A stretch of DNA of 15,092 nucleotides from NCBI GenBank assembly GCA_900753685.1, contig CAAEAB010000207.1, positions 1 to 15,092 of the forward strand, read 5' to 3'. Below the pieces are notes generated by a model that was given only the letters and a program-made list of their open reading frames with translations, had not been told where the DNA came from and searched no databases. This DNA comes from Lachnospiraceae bacterium (lineage in GTDB: Bacteria; Bacillota; Clostridia; Lachnospirales; Lachnospiraceae). Of the stretch, positions 1-6,164 are shown in pieces. The translations under genes and the position numbers were made by a program. Numbering within the stretch: position 1 is the first letter of the stretch; each line of letters begins with the position of its first letter.

Positions 1-156
1 GAGACTTTTTTTCAGAGATACCGCCGCCGTAATGGCATGGGCATCTGACGGATTCATCATTGAACCTGCAGTTGAACGGTCTACCGTAAAGGTCTGGTGA
101 TTAATTTTTATGTCCGAGATTACAGGAACCTGTTTCATTAAAACAAAAATATTCAT
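1..156 (-). CDS. Electron transfer flavoprotein beta subunit (EtfB/FixA family), N-terminal fragment
   Basis: Only the first 52 codons are present and the gene continues beyond the left edge. The N-terminus starts MNIFVLMKQVP and later has NPSDAHAI. This matches the EtfB pattern of a first beta strand, a K-Q-V-P motif and a 'NP.D..A...A..LK' segment. Family members pair with an EtfA subunit, bind FAD/AMP and pass electrons from acyl-CoA or other dehydrogenases. The start is set by an AAAGGAGG ribosome binding site (complement of 163-170) six bases from the ATG. A near-consensus promoter lies upstream at 198-226. The segment between the two motifs departs from the usual 'D..TG...R.GVPS..NP' wording, so this may be a specialised paralogue. 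The partner gene and physiological substrate are outside the window. Confidence 0.75.
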   Translation of the reverse strand, partial: MNIFVLMKQVPVISDIKINHQTFTVDRSTAGSMMNPSDAHAITAAVSLKKSL

Positions 157-197
157 AGTATGCCTCCTTTATTTCTAAAATAGTAATTATTATTAAT

Positions 198-226
198 ATT
201 ATAATATATTTTTGCGAAAGATGCAA
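198..226 (-). promoter_or_regulatory. Sigma-A promoter for the etfB-type gene
   Basis: On the minus strand TTGCAT (221-226) is followed after exactly 17 bases by TATAAT (198-203). The expected transcript start is near 190, giving a leader of about 35 nt before the ATG at 156. The -35 box directly abuts the -35 box of the opposing plus-strand promoter. Confidence 0.7.
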
Positions 227-255
227 TTGAAAAATATAAATAGTGGTGATAGAAT
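227..255 (+). promoter_or_regulatory. Sigma-A promoter for the MATE transporter
   Basis: TTGAAA (227-232), a 17-base spacer and TAGAAT (250-255), with a TGn extended -10 at 247-249. The expected start near 262 gives a leader of about 36 nt before the ATG at 298. Confidence 0.65.
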
Positions 256-297
256 GTAACGCGGTATTTTATTTTTTATTGAAGGAGATTGACAGCG

Positions 298-1644
298 ATG
301 GATAAAATGACCCGTAATTCAAATTTATTTAAAATGTCCATTCCCATTTTTATCGAGCTGCTTTTGCAGCTTCTTGTAGGCAATATCGACCAGATTATGG
401 TCAGCCACCATTCCCAGGCCTCGGTGGCCGCCATTGTCAATGGTAACCAGATCATCAATATCATTATTATTACAATGAATATGCTCTGTATGGCGACAAC
501 CGTCGTGCTGACCCAGTGCCTTGGGGCGGAGGACGAATATAAAAGTAATCAGTTGTGTGTACTGTCCATGCTGGTTATTGGAACAGTCAGTATGATATCG
601 ACAGGGATTGCCCTGTTTTTGAACCGGCCGATTTTTCAGTTGATGAATATTGATGCGTCGATTCTTCACGAAACCTGCCTGTATTTGATGATCGTCGGGG
701 GTTTTTCTCTCATTCAGGGTCTGTACTTGAATTTTGCCGCAATTTTGCGCAGTCACACCCGTTTAAAGGAAGTGATGATCGTCTCTGTCATCATGAATGT
801 TTTGAATATTATCGGCAACGCGATTCTGATCAACGGACTTTTCGGGTTTCCGCAGCTCGGTATCGTGGGCGCCGCCATATCGACAGTCATCAGTAAAACG
901 ATCGGGCTTATTTGTATTTACGTTGTTTTCCGTAAATATACAAAAATTGAACTGAAGCTTAAATATTTAAAGCAGGGAAGCAAGGAAATGCTGATGAAGC
1001 TTTTAAAAATCGGTATTCCGTCGGGAGCGGAGAATTTCTCCTATAACCTGTCACAGATTTGTATATTGAGCGTTATTAATCCCTATGGGGCGGCAGTGAC
1101 GGCCACAAAGGGATATTGTAGTCTTCTGGCTAATTTTGCCTATGTCTACGCCATCGCTATTTCGGAGGCGGTACAGATCGTCATCGGCTATCTGCTGGGG
1201 CGGGGACAGGTGGATGAGGTGGGGAAAAAGGTCTGGTGGACTTTAAAAATTTCCATCGGCGTTTGTGTCGGCATGATGTTTGTCATCTGGCTTTTCAGCC
1301 ATTCGATTCTTGGAATATTTACTCAGGATGAGGGGATGCTGTCCCTGGGGAAGCAGATTCTTTTGATTGATATCTTTCTGGAATTCGGTCGGGCGATTAA
1401 TATTCTTATGACAAAATGCCTCATCTCTGTCGGTGAAATTAAGCTGCCGATCTGTGTCGGCATCAGCTTCCACTGGGTAGTGGCCGTACTGCTGTCCTGG
1501 ATTTTCGGCGGAGTTCTCCGTTTCGGATTGCAGGGCGTGTGGGTAGCTATGGCCATTGATGAGTGTTCCAGGGGGCTGATTTATTTTCTGCGTTTCCGGA
1601 CCGATAAATGGAAAAAGAAATACATACCGTCAGGAACGCATTGA
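298..1644 (+). CDS. MATE-family multidrug/organic cation efflux transporter
   Basis: This is a 448-residue, very hydrophobic polytopic protein of the usual MATE length (about 440-460 residues, 12 membrane helices in two six-helix halves). MATE proteins export cationic or planar compounds through the inner membrane using Na+ or H+ gradients. Visible signatures are the first helix with Glu20 and Asp31 in a 'GNIDQIMVS' motif, 'AAILRSHTRLKEVM' in the N half, 'GIPSGAE' at about residue 239 opening the second half, and 'GRAINI...SVGEIKLP' in a later helix. The C-terminus is basic (KWKKKY). I place the start at ATG 298, which lies 10 bases after AGGAG (283-287). An in-frame TTG at 289 is too close to that site. 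The gene appears monocistronic, with its own promoter and a terminator hairpin just after the stop. The transported substrate cannot be inferred from sequence or neighbours. Confidence 0.9.
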   Translation: MDKMTRNSNLFKMSIPIFIELLLQLLVGNIDQIMVSHHSQASVAAIVNGNQIINIIIITMNMLCMATTVVLTQCLGAEDEYKSNQLCVLSMLVIGTVSMISTGIALFLNRPIFQLMNIDASILHETCLYLMIVGGFSLIQGLYLNFAAILRSHTRLKEVMIVSVIMNVLNIIGNAILINGLFGFPQLGIVGAAISTVISKTIGLICIYVVFRKYTKIELKLKYLKQGSKEMLMKLLKIGIPSGAENFSYNLSQICILSVINPYGAAVTATKGYCSLLANFAYVYAIAISEAVQIVIGYLLGRGQVDEVGKKVWWTLKISIGVCVGMMFVIWLFSHSILGIFTQDEGMLSLGKQILLIDIFLEFGRAINILMTKCLISVGEIKLPICVGISFHWVVAVLLSWIFGGVLRFGLQGVWVAMAIDECSRGLIYFLRFRTDKWKKKYIPSGTH

Positions 1645-1665
1645 ATTTGAAAATTAATGGAAAAT

Positions 1666-1718
1666 AAAAAACATCTGCCTCATATTCCGTTTCAGAGAAC
1701 ATGAGGCAGATGTTTTTT
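1666..1718. terminator. Bidirectional intrinsic terminator between the MATE gene and typA
   Basis: The arms 1666-1683 and 1701-1718 are perfect reverse complements (18 bp, core ACATCTGCCTCAT) around a 17-nt loop. An A tract begins the left arm and a T tract ends the right arm, so the structure can terminate both converging transcripts. Confidence 0.9.
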
Positions 1719-1724
1719 GATATT

Positions 1725-3551
1725 TTATTTGCGGTTCGCCCGCATACGCATTTTCGTATCAAGGATTTTCTTACGCATACGAATGCTCTTTGGTGTAACT
1801 TCCACGAGTTCGTCATTTTCAATGAAGTCGAGAGCTTCTTCCAGACTTAAAATCCGTGGCGGCGTCAGCTTGAGAGCGTCGTCAGAGCCGGAAGCACGGG
1901 TATTTGTCAGATGCTTGGCCTTGCAGACGTTCAGCTCGATATCGTCGCCCTTTGGATTTTGTCCGACGATCATGCCGCCGTAGACCTTTTCACCCGGTCC
2001 AACAAAGAGGGTACCGCGATCCTGAGCATTGAACAGACCGTAAGCCAGCGTCTCGCCGGATTCAAAGGCGATGAGAGAACCGGTCTGGCGGTAGGCAATA
2101 TCGCCCTTATATGGACCGTATTCATTGAAAAGTGTATTTAAAATACCGTTACCTTTCGTGTCTGTCAAAAATTCGCCGCGATAACCGATGAGGCCACGGG
2201 ATGGAATGTTGAATTCCAGACGGGAATAACCGCCGCTGGCTTTAGACATACCGGTGAGTTCACCTTTACGGAGACTCAGTTTTTCGATGACGATACCGGT
2301 AAATTCATCCGGAACATCAATAACGGCTGTTTCCATTGGTTCTAACAGTTTGCCGTTTTCATCTTTCTTATAGATAACCTCAGCTTTGCTGACGGCAAAT
2401 TCATAGCCTTCCCGGCGCATATTTTCAATTAAAACGGAGAGGTGAAGCTCGCCCCGGCCGGAAACCTTGAAGCAGTCCGTATTTTCAGTTTCTTCGACAC
2501 GAAGGCTCACGTCAGTGTTCAGTTCCCGGAAGAGACGGTCGCGCAGGTGACGGGAGGTAATATACTTACCCTCCTGGCCGGCCAGCGGACTGTCATTGAC
2601 AAGGAAGTTCATGGAGATGGTCGGCTCAGAAATCTTCTGGAACGGGATCGGTTCCGGCTTTTCCGGTGAGCAGAGCGTATCTCCGATATGGATATCTGAA
2701 ATGCCGGAGATGGCCACGATGGCGCCGATGGAAGCTTTTTCCACCTCAACCTTATTTAAACCGTCAAACTCGTAAAGCTTGCTGATCTTCACCTTCCGGT
2801 TTTTCTCCGGGTCATGGGCGTTGACGATAACGGCATCCTGATTTACATGGATAGTACCGTTGCTCACTTTGCCGACGCCGATACGGCCCACATATTCGTT
2901 ATAATCAATGGTACTGATCAGTACCTGGGTTTCAGCGTCCGGGTCGCCCTCCGGCGCCGGAATATGCTCGATAATTGTTTCAAAAAGCGGCTGCATATCC
3001 TGGCCGTTTTCGCCAAGCTCCAGCATGGCAATACCGGATTTCGCGGAGGCATAGACGAAAGGACAGTCAAGCTGTTCGTCGGAAGCGTCCAGATCGATCA
3101 AAAGCTCCAGCACCTCGTCGATGACTTCATCCGGGCGTGCTTCCGGCCGGTCAATTTTATTAATGCAGACGATAATGGACAGTTCCAGTTCCAGCGCTTT
3201 TTTCAGAACAAATTTTGTTTGAGGCATCGGGCCTTCAAAAGCGTCGACAACGAGGACAACGCCGTCTACCATCTTGAGGACACGTTCAACTTCACCGCCG
3301 AAGTCGGCATGTCCCGGCGTATCGATAATATTAATTTTTGTGTTCTTATAAAATACGGCGGTGTTTTTGGATAAAATTGTAATGCCGCGTTCACGTTCAA
3401 TATCATTTGAATCCATGACACGTTCTTGAACGACCTGATTGCTTCGGAATACACCGCTCTGTTTTAATAACTCATCCACCAGTGTTGTCTTACCGTGGTC
3501 TACATGAGCAATAATCGCAATATTTCGGATATCTTCACGTTTCATTTTCAT
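1725..3551 (-). CDS. typA: Ribosome-associated translational GTPase TypA/BipA
   Basis: This 608-residue protein has the family's typical length and layout: an EF-Tu-like GTPase domain, a beta-barrel domain, EF-G-like domains and the TypA-specific C-terminus. The GTPase motifs are intact: G1 AHVDHGKT (15-22), G2 RERGIT (53-58), G3 DTPGH (77-81) and G4 NKID (131-134). The C-terminal half carries 'GRGELHL', 'MRREGYE' and '[12 protein letters not shown]', which are hallmarks of TypA. TypA binds the 70S ribosome and supports ribosome assembly and growth under stress such as cold. I choose ATG 3551 (MKMKRED), which sits at a reasonable distance from a GGAAGGA site. TTG 3572 would overlap that site, and ATG 3545 is a possible alternative. 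A promoter lies at 3607-3634, and transcription ends at the shared hairpin near 1670-1718. Nothing in it is unusual. Confidence 0.97.
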   Translation of the reverse strand: MKMKREDIRNIAIIAHVDHGKTTLVDELLKQSGVFRSNQVVQERVMDSNDIERERGITILSKNTAVFYKNTKINIIDTPGHADFGGEVERVLKMVDGVVLVVDAFEGPMPQTKFVLKKALELELSIIVCINKIDRPEARPDEVIDEVLELLIDLDASDEQLDCPFVYASAKSGIAMLELGENGQDMQPLFETIIEHIPAPEGDPDAETQVLISTIDYNEYVGRIGVGKVSNGTIHVNQDAVIVNAHDPEKNRKVKISKLYEFDGLNKVEVEKASIGAIVAISGISDIHIGDTLCSPEKPEPIPFQKISEPTISMNFLVNDSPLAGQEGKYITSRHLRDRLFRELNTDVSLRVEETENTDCFKVSGRGELHLSVLIENMRREGYEFAVSKAEVIYKKDENGKLLEPMETAVIDVPDEFTGIVIEKLSLRKGELTGMSKASGGYSRLEFNIPSRGLIGYRGEFLTDTKGNGILNTLFNEYGPYKGDIAYRQTGSLIAFESGETLAYGLFNAQDRGTLFVGPGEKVYGGMIVGQNPKGDDIELNVCKAKHLTNTRASGSDDALKLTPPRILSLEEALDFIENDELVEVTPKSIRMRKKILDTKMRMRANRK

Positions 3552-3606
3552 AATTGTTTCCGTTCCTTCCAATCCATTTCATACATGTACTACTGACAAC
3601 TTTTAT

Positions 3607-3634
3607 ATTCTACCATAATGCCACGGTTTTTCAA
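3607..3634 (-). promoter_or_regulatory. Sigma-A promoter for typA
   Basis: On the minus strand TTGAAA (3629-3634), a 16-base spacer and TAGAAT (3607-3612), preceded by a TGG extended -10. The expected start near 3600 gives a leader of about 50 nt before ATG 3551. Confidence 0.65.
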
Positions 3635-3640
3635 GAAAAT

Positions 3641-3839
3641 TTATTAAGAAAAATATAATTGAATTCTGGAATAGGGCATTTGCCGTCATTTTTAAGGATT
3701 TCCTGTCGATGAATGATAATTTATTTCATTAGAAATTCATGCTAAAGTCATTTAAGAATTCGGTTCTAAATCCATCGGGAATCGAATAAATATATTAAAC
3801 GAGATGAAAACTTGTATATACAGAAAGGGGAACAAAAGG
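3641..3839. other. AT-rich divergent intergenic region with no identified gene
   Basis: About 200 nt upstream of the tandem OB-fold gene and beyond the typA promoter. It holds short AT-rich inverted repeats but no convincing hairpin terminator, riboswitch core or small ORF with a ribosome binding site. A plus-strand promoter is expected here. TATATT at 3791-3796 is a weak -10 candidate without a good -35, so I do not call it. Confidence 0.4.
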
Positions 3840-4466
3840 ATGGCAGACAAGGTGCTGGATAATAATCAGGTAACAATCGTGGGGGTTGTGGATTCGGAGT
3901 TTGTGTACAGTCATGAGGTTTTCGGTGAAGGATTTTACGTGGTGGAGGTCGTTGTGCAGCGGCTCAGTAATATGGTAGACCGAATACCCTTGCTGATTTC
4001 TGAGCGTCTCATCGATGTGACGGAGAATTACATAGGGCGTACATTGGAGGCCCATGGCCAATTCCGTTCTTATAATAAGCATGAGGAAGGAAGAAACAGG
4101 TTGGTCCTTTCCGTATTTGTCCGGGAGGTGGAAATCCTGGATGAGGAACCGGAAAATGTGAAGCCAAACAGTATTTTCCTGGACGGATTTATCTGCAAAC
4201 AACCGGTATATCGGATGACACCTCTTGGACGGGAGATTGCGGACTTGCTGTTGGCGGTCAATCGTCCCTATGGAAAATCCGATTATCTTCCATGTATCTG
4301 CTGGGGACGGAATGCACGATTTGCGGGAAAATTTGAAGTGGGAACTCACATTCATCTCTGGGGACGAATTCAAAGCCGGACCTATCAGAAGCGGATCGAG
4401 GGCGAACAGGTGGAACGTCGGACAGCCTATGAAATTTCGGTAAGTAAAATTGAATGTATTGAATAA
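3840..4466 (+). CDS. Tandem OB-fold single-stranded DNA-binding-like protein
   Basis: This 208-residue soluble protein reads as two consecutive OB-fold modules. Module 1 (about 9-100) begins 'NNQVTIVGVV' and contains 'FYVVEVVVQR', 'IPLLIS' and 'LEAHGQF'. Module 2 (about 110-206) resembles bacterial SSB: 'NSIFLDGFICKQPVYR', 'LLLAVNR', 'YLPCICWGRNARF' and 'GTHIHLWGRIQSR'. It lacks the flexible acidic tail with terminal DDIPF-type motif of a housekeeping SSB and is therefore not the usual ssb gene. I recognise the SSB-like fold but not a named gene. The likely role is ssDNA binding in replication, repair or uptake, which is inference. ATG 3840 lies 9 bases after AAAGGGG (3824-3830). An upstream in-frame ATG at 3804 has no ribosome binding site. 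The CobO-like gene follows after 54 nt under its own promoter. Confidence 0.72.
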   Translation: MADKVLDNNQVTIVGVVDSEFVYSHEVFGEGFYVVEVVVQRLSNMVDRIPLLISERLIDVTENYIGRTLEAHGQFRSYNKHEEGRNRLVLSVFVREVEILDEEPENVKPNSIFLDGFICKQPVYRMTPLGREIADLLLAVNRPYGKSDYLPCICWGRNARFAGKFEVGTHIHLWGRIQSRTYQKRIEGEQVERRTAYEISVSKIECIE

Positions 4467-4471
4467 AATGA

Positions 4472-4500
4472 TTGACGGGACCTCAGAAATATGGTATTAA
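4472..4500 (+). promoter_or_regulatory. Sigma-A promoter for the CobO-like gene
   Basis: TTGACG (4472-4477), a 17-base spacer and TATTAA (4495-4500), with TGG just before the -10 as an extended element. A start near 4507 would leave only about 14 nt before GTG 4521, with the ribosome binding site at the very 5' end. It also places ATG 4491 upstream of transcription, which argues against that start. Confidence 0.55.
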
Positions 4501-4520
4501 CATACATTGAGGTGAATGTT

Positions 4521-5024
4521 GTGGAAAAAGGTTTGGTTAAGATATACTGCGGGGAAGGCAAAGGAAAGTCGACCTCCTCGTTGGGAAGAGCGCTGGTTTG
4601 TGCCAGTGAAGGCAAGGAAGTATTTATGATACAGTTTTTAAAGGGAAGACTTACGGGAAGGCTGGATTATTTCGGACGGCTGGAGCCGGAGGTGAAGGTT
4701 TTTCGTTTTGAAAAAATGGACCGTTATTATGAAGACCTTTCGGAAAGTGAGCAGGAAGAGGAAAACCTCAATATTCTCAATGGGGTGAATTTTGCAAAAA
4801 AAGTATTGACCATTGGCGAATGTGATGTTTTGGTTTTGGATGAAATTCTGGGTCTGGTAGACCTGGGAATTTTAGACGTGTCCGATGTGATCCATTTAAT
4901 TCATACAAAGCCGGAAGAGATGGAATTAATCCTTACCGGAAGAAATTTACCGGAGAAATTGGTCGGTGAAGCAGACTATATTTCAAGAATTGATATCGTA
5001 AAAAAAGCAGATTGTGAAGCTTAA
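4521..5024 (+). CDS. CobO/BtuR-family P-loop ATPase (ATP:corrinoid adenosyltransferase-like), short form
   Basis: This 167-residue protein has the CobA/CobO/BtuR order of motifs: Walker A GEGKGKST (11-18), 'QFLKG' (38-42), Walker B-like 'DVLVLDE' (102-108), 'GLVDLGILDV' and 'LTGR' (138-141). True family enzymes transfer the adenosyl group of ATP to the cobalt of corrinoids. Two features differ. The Phe-x-Trp segment that contacts the corrinoid in Salmonella CobA is not visible; the equivalent stretch reads 'KMDRYYEDLSES'. The protein also stops shortly after 'ADYISRI', without the C-terminal 'KH....G..A..GI' segment. No other cobalamin gene is nearby. The start is GTG 4521, five bases after a perfect GAGGTGA (4509-4515), rather than ATG 4491. 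Family membership is secure, but adenosyltransferase activity is uncertain. Confidence 0.82.
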   Translation: MEKGLVKIYCGEGKGKSTSSLGRALVCASEGKEVFMIQFLKGRLTGRLDYFGRLEPEVKVFRFEKMDRYYEDLSESEQEEENLNILNGVNFAKKVLTIGECDVLVLDEILGLVDLGILDVSDVIHLIHTKPEEMELILTGRNLPEKLVGEADYISRIDIVKKADCEA

Positions 5025-5040
5025 AAGAGTCAGTGAATGG

Positions 5041-5069
5041 TTGACATTAAATGGCAGAAATGCTACTAT
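5041..5069 (+). promoter_or_regulatory. Strong extended -10 promoter downstream of the CobO-like gene
   Basis: Consensus TTGACA (5041-5046), a 17-base spacer and TACTAT (5064-5069), preceded by TGC (5061-5063) as an extended -10. By sequence it is the best promoter in the window. It sits 17 bases after the stop of the preceding gene and about 80 nt before a terminator hairpin, upstream of dapA. Confidence 0.65.
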
Positions 5070-5075
5070 CAAAGG

Positions 5076-5156
5076 TAGGATGAAAGCTGCTTGGGAATAC
5101 AAATTCAAAGATAAATATTTAGTGAGCCGGCGGTTGTCGGCTCATTCTTATTTTTT
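5076..5156 (+). ncRNA. Candidate small RNA or attenuated dapA leader
   Basis: This span is inferred from the promoter at 5041-5069, which gives a start near 5076, and the terminator ending near 5156. The resulting RNA would be about 80 nt. Its first half is A-rich and weakly structured (a 4-bp GAAT/ATTC hairpin at 5095-5106), and the 3' end is the terminator stem. An ATG at 5080 has no stop before the terminator, so it does not make a leader peptide. I recognise no known riboswitch core. It may be an independent sRNA, a leader controlling dapA by termination, or a promoter-like sequence with no function. Confidence 0.3.
5121..5156 (+). terminator. Intrinsic terminator upstream of dapA
   Basis: The stem TGAGCCG (5123-5129) pairs perfectly with CGGCTCA (5138-5144) around an 8-nt loop. 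It can be extended by a G-T and an A-T pair, and is followed by a T-rich run ending in six T at 5151-5156. It may end the CobO-like transcript and the candidate small RNA. Confidence 0.75.
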
Positions 5157-5161
5157 AGAAT
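5134..5161 (+). promoter_or_regulatory. Possible dapA promoter overlapping the terminator
   Basis: TTGTCG (5134-5139), a 16-base spacer and TAGAAT (5156-5161). Two overlapping perfect TATAAT hexamers follow at 5161-5171 but have no good -35. The -35 lies within the loop and right arm of the preceding terminator hairpin. A start near 5168-5178 would leave about 30 nt before ATG 5205. Confidence 0.42.
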
Positions 5162-5204
5162 ATAATATAATAAGAGCAGCGACAGAAAGACAAGGAGGTT
5201 CATT

Positions 5205-6098
5205 ATGGCCATTTTTACAGGTGCTGGTGTAGCGATTGTGACCCCTATGAATCCGGATGGAACGGTAAATTTTGACAAATTGGGGGAATTAATCGATTTC
5301 CAGCTTGAGAACCATACAGACAGTATTATTATTACAGGAACGACCGGCGAGGCATCGACCTTGTCCGAAGAAGAGCATGTGGAATGTATCCGTTTTGCGG
5401 TGAAGCATGTGGCAAAACGTGTGCCTGTAATTGCTGGAACCGGTTCAAATTGTACAGAAACAGCGATTTATTTGACAAAAGAGGCAGAGAAGGCCGGGGC
5501 CGACGGGGCGCTGGTCGTGACGCCATATTATAACAAGGCTACTCAGAAGGGGCTGATTCAGCATTTTGGTCTCATCGCAAAAAATACAAGTTTGCCGATG
5601 GTGCTTTACAGCGTGCAGAGCCGTACCGGGGTAAATATTTTACCTCAGACGATTGCGGAGCTTCGGCGCACCTATGAGAATGTGGTGGCTGTGAAGGAGG
5701 CCAGCGGGAATATTTCCCAGGTGGCGGATATTATGCAGATGACCCAGGGAGATATTGACATTTATTCAGGGAATGACGACCAGATCGTGCCGATTCTTTC
5801 TCTTGGCGGTAAAGGCGTTATTTCCGTATTATCCAATGTCTGTCCGAAGGAAACCCACGATATTACAGAGCGGTTCTTTAACGGAGATATCGTCGGCAGC
5901 AGGGAGCTCCAGCTGAAGGTTCTGCCTTTGGTGCATGCTCTGTTTTGCGAGGTAAATCCGATTCCGGTAAAAACAGCGATGAATTTAATGGGTATGGAAG
6001 CGGGGCCGTTAAGACTCCCGATGACACCAATGGAAGAAGCGAATAAAGCCCGGTTGATACAGACGATGAAAGATTTTGGTATTAAAATAGTAGATTAG
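5205..6098 (+). CDS. dapA: 4-hydroxy-tetrahydrodipicolinate synthase
   Basis: This 297-residue (beta/alpha)8-barrel aldolase has the family's usual length (about 290-300). It condenses pyruvate with aspartate semialdehyde, the first committed step of the diaminopimelate/lysine pathway, in the cytoplasm. Visible motifs are 'GTTGEASTLS' (45-54, with the Thr46-Thr47 pair of the proton relay), 'PYYNKATQKG' (107-116), Tyr135, Arg140 and 'KEASGN' with the Schiff-base Lys164. The active-site stretch reads 'LYSVQSRTG' instead of the common 'LYNVPGRTG' or 'LYNVPSRTG'. The catalytic Tyr and Arg remain but the Asn and Pro are changed. ATG 5205 is six bases after AAGGAGG (5192-5198). A terminator-like hairpin separates it from dapB, the next gene and next pathway step. 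Confidence 0.96.
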   Translation: MAIFTGAGVAIVTPMNPDGTVNFDKLGELIDFQLENHTDSIIITGTTGEASTLSEEEHVECIRFAVKHVAKRVPVIAGTGSNCTETAIYLTKEAEKAGADGALVVTPYYNKATQKGLIQHFGLIAKNTSLPMVLYSVQSRTGVNILPQTIAELRRTYENVVAVKEASGNISQVADIMQMTQGDIDIYSGNDDQIVPILSLGGKGVISVLSNVCPKETHDITERFFNGDIVGSRELQLKVLPLVHALFCEVNPIPVKTAMNLMGMEAGPLRLPMTPMEEANKARLIQTMKDFGIKIVD

Positions 6099-6105
6099 TG
6101 AAAAG

Positions 6106-6144
6106 AGCTGTGTCAGATTTTTGACAATCTGGGACAGCTTTTTT
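6106..6144 (+). terminator. Imperfect intrinsic terminator between dapA and dapB
   Basis: The arms AGCTGTGTCAGATT (6106-6119) and AATCTGGGACAGCT (6126-6139) pair around a 6-nt loop. They have one G-G mismatch and one T-G wobble in the middle, and a run of six T follows at 6139-6144. It starts 8 bases after the dapA stop and ends 20 bases before dapB. Some readthrough is expected because no promoter is obvious between them. Confidence 0.65.
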
Positions 6145-6164
6145 GGAAGGAGAGGAGAAGCAGA

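Noticed and set aside
289..297. TTG start adding three residues to the MATE protein
   Set aside because: It is one base from the AGGAG site, while ATG 298 has a workable 10-base spacing and the normal family N-terminus.
2814..3374. 186-codon plus-strand ORF opposite typA
   Set aside because: It is an antisense shadow of the conserved typA reading frame, without a ribosome binding site or recognisable domain.
3804..3839. Upstream ATG for the tandem OB-fold protein
   Set aside because: There is no ribosome binding site before it, whereas AAAGGGG precedes ATG 3840 by 9 bases.
4491..4520. ATG start for the CobO-like protein, ten residues upstream
   Set aside because: It overlaps the predicted -10 element and lacks a ribosome binding site. 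GTG 4521 follows GAGGTGA at ideal spacing and gives the usual family N-terminus.
5025..5204. Lysine riboswitch or T-box before dapA
   Set aside because: The region is about 180 nt, with only about 130 nt between predicted transcript start and ATG. It shows no multi-helix lysine aptamer and no T-box 'GGNACC'-type core.
5014..5232. 72-codon plus-strand ORF between the CobO-like gene and dapA
   Set aside because: It reads through a promoter, a terminator hairpin and the dapA start codon, and its protein resembles nothing I know.
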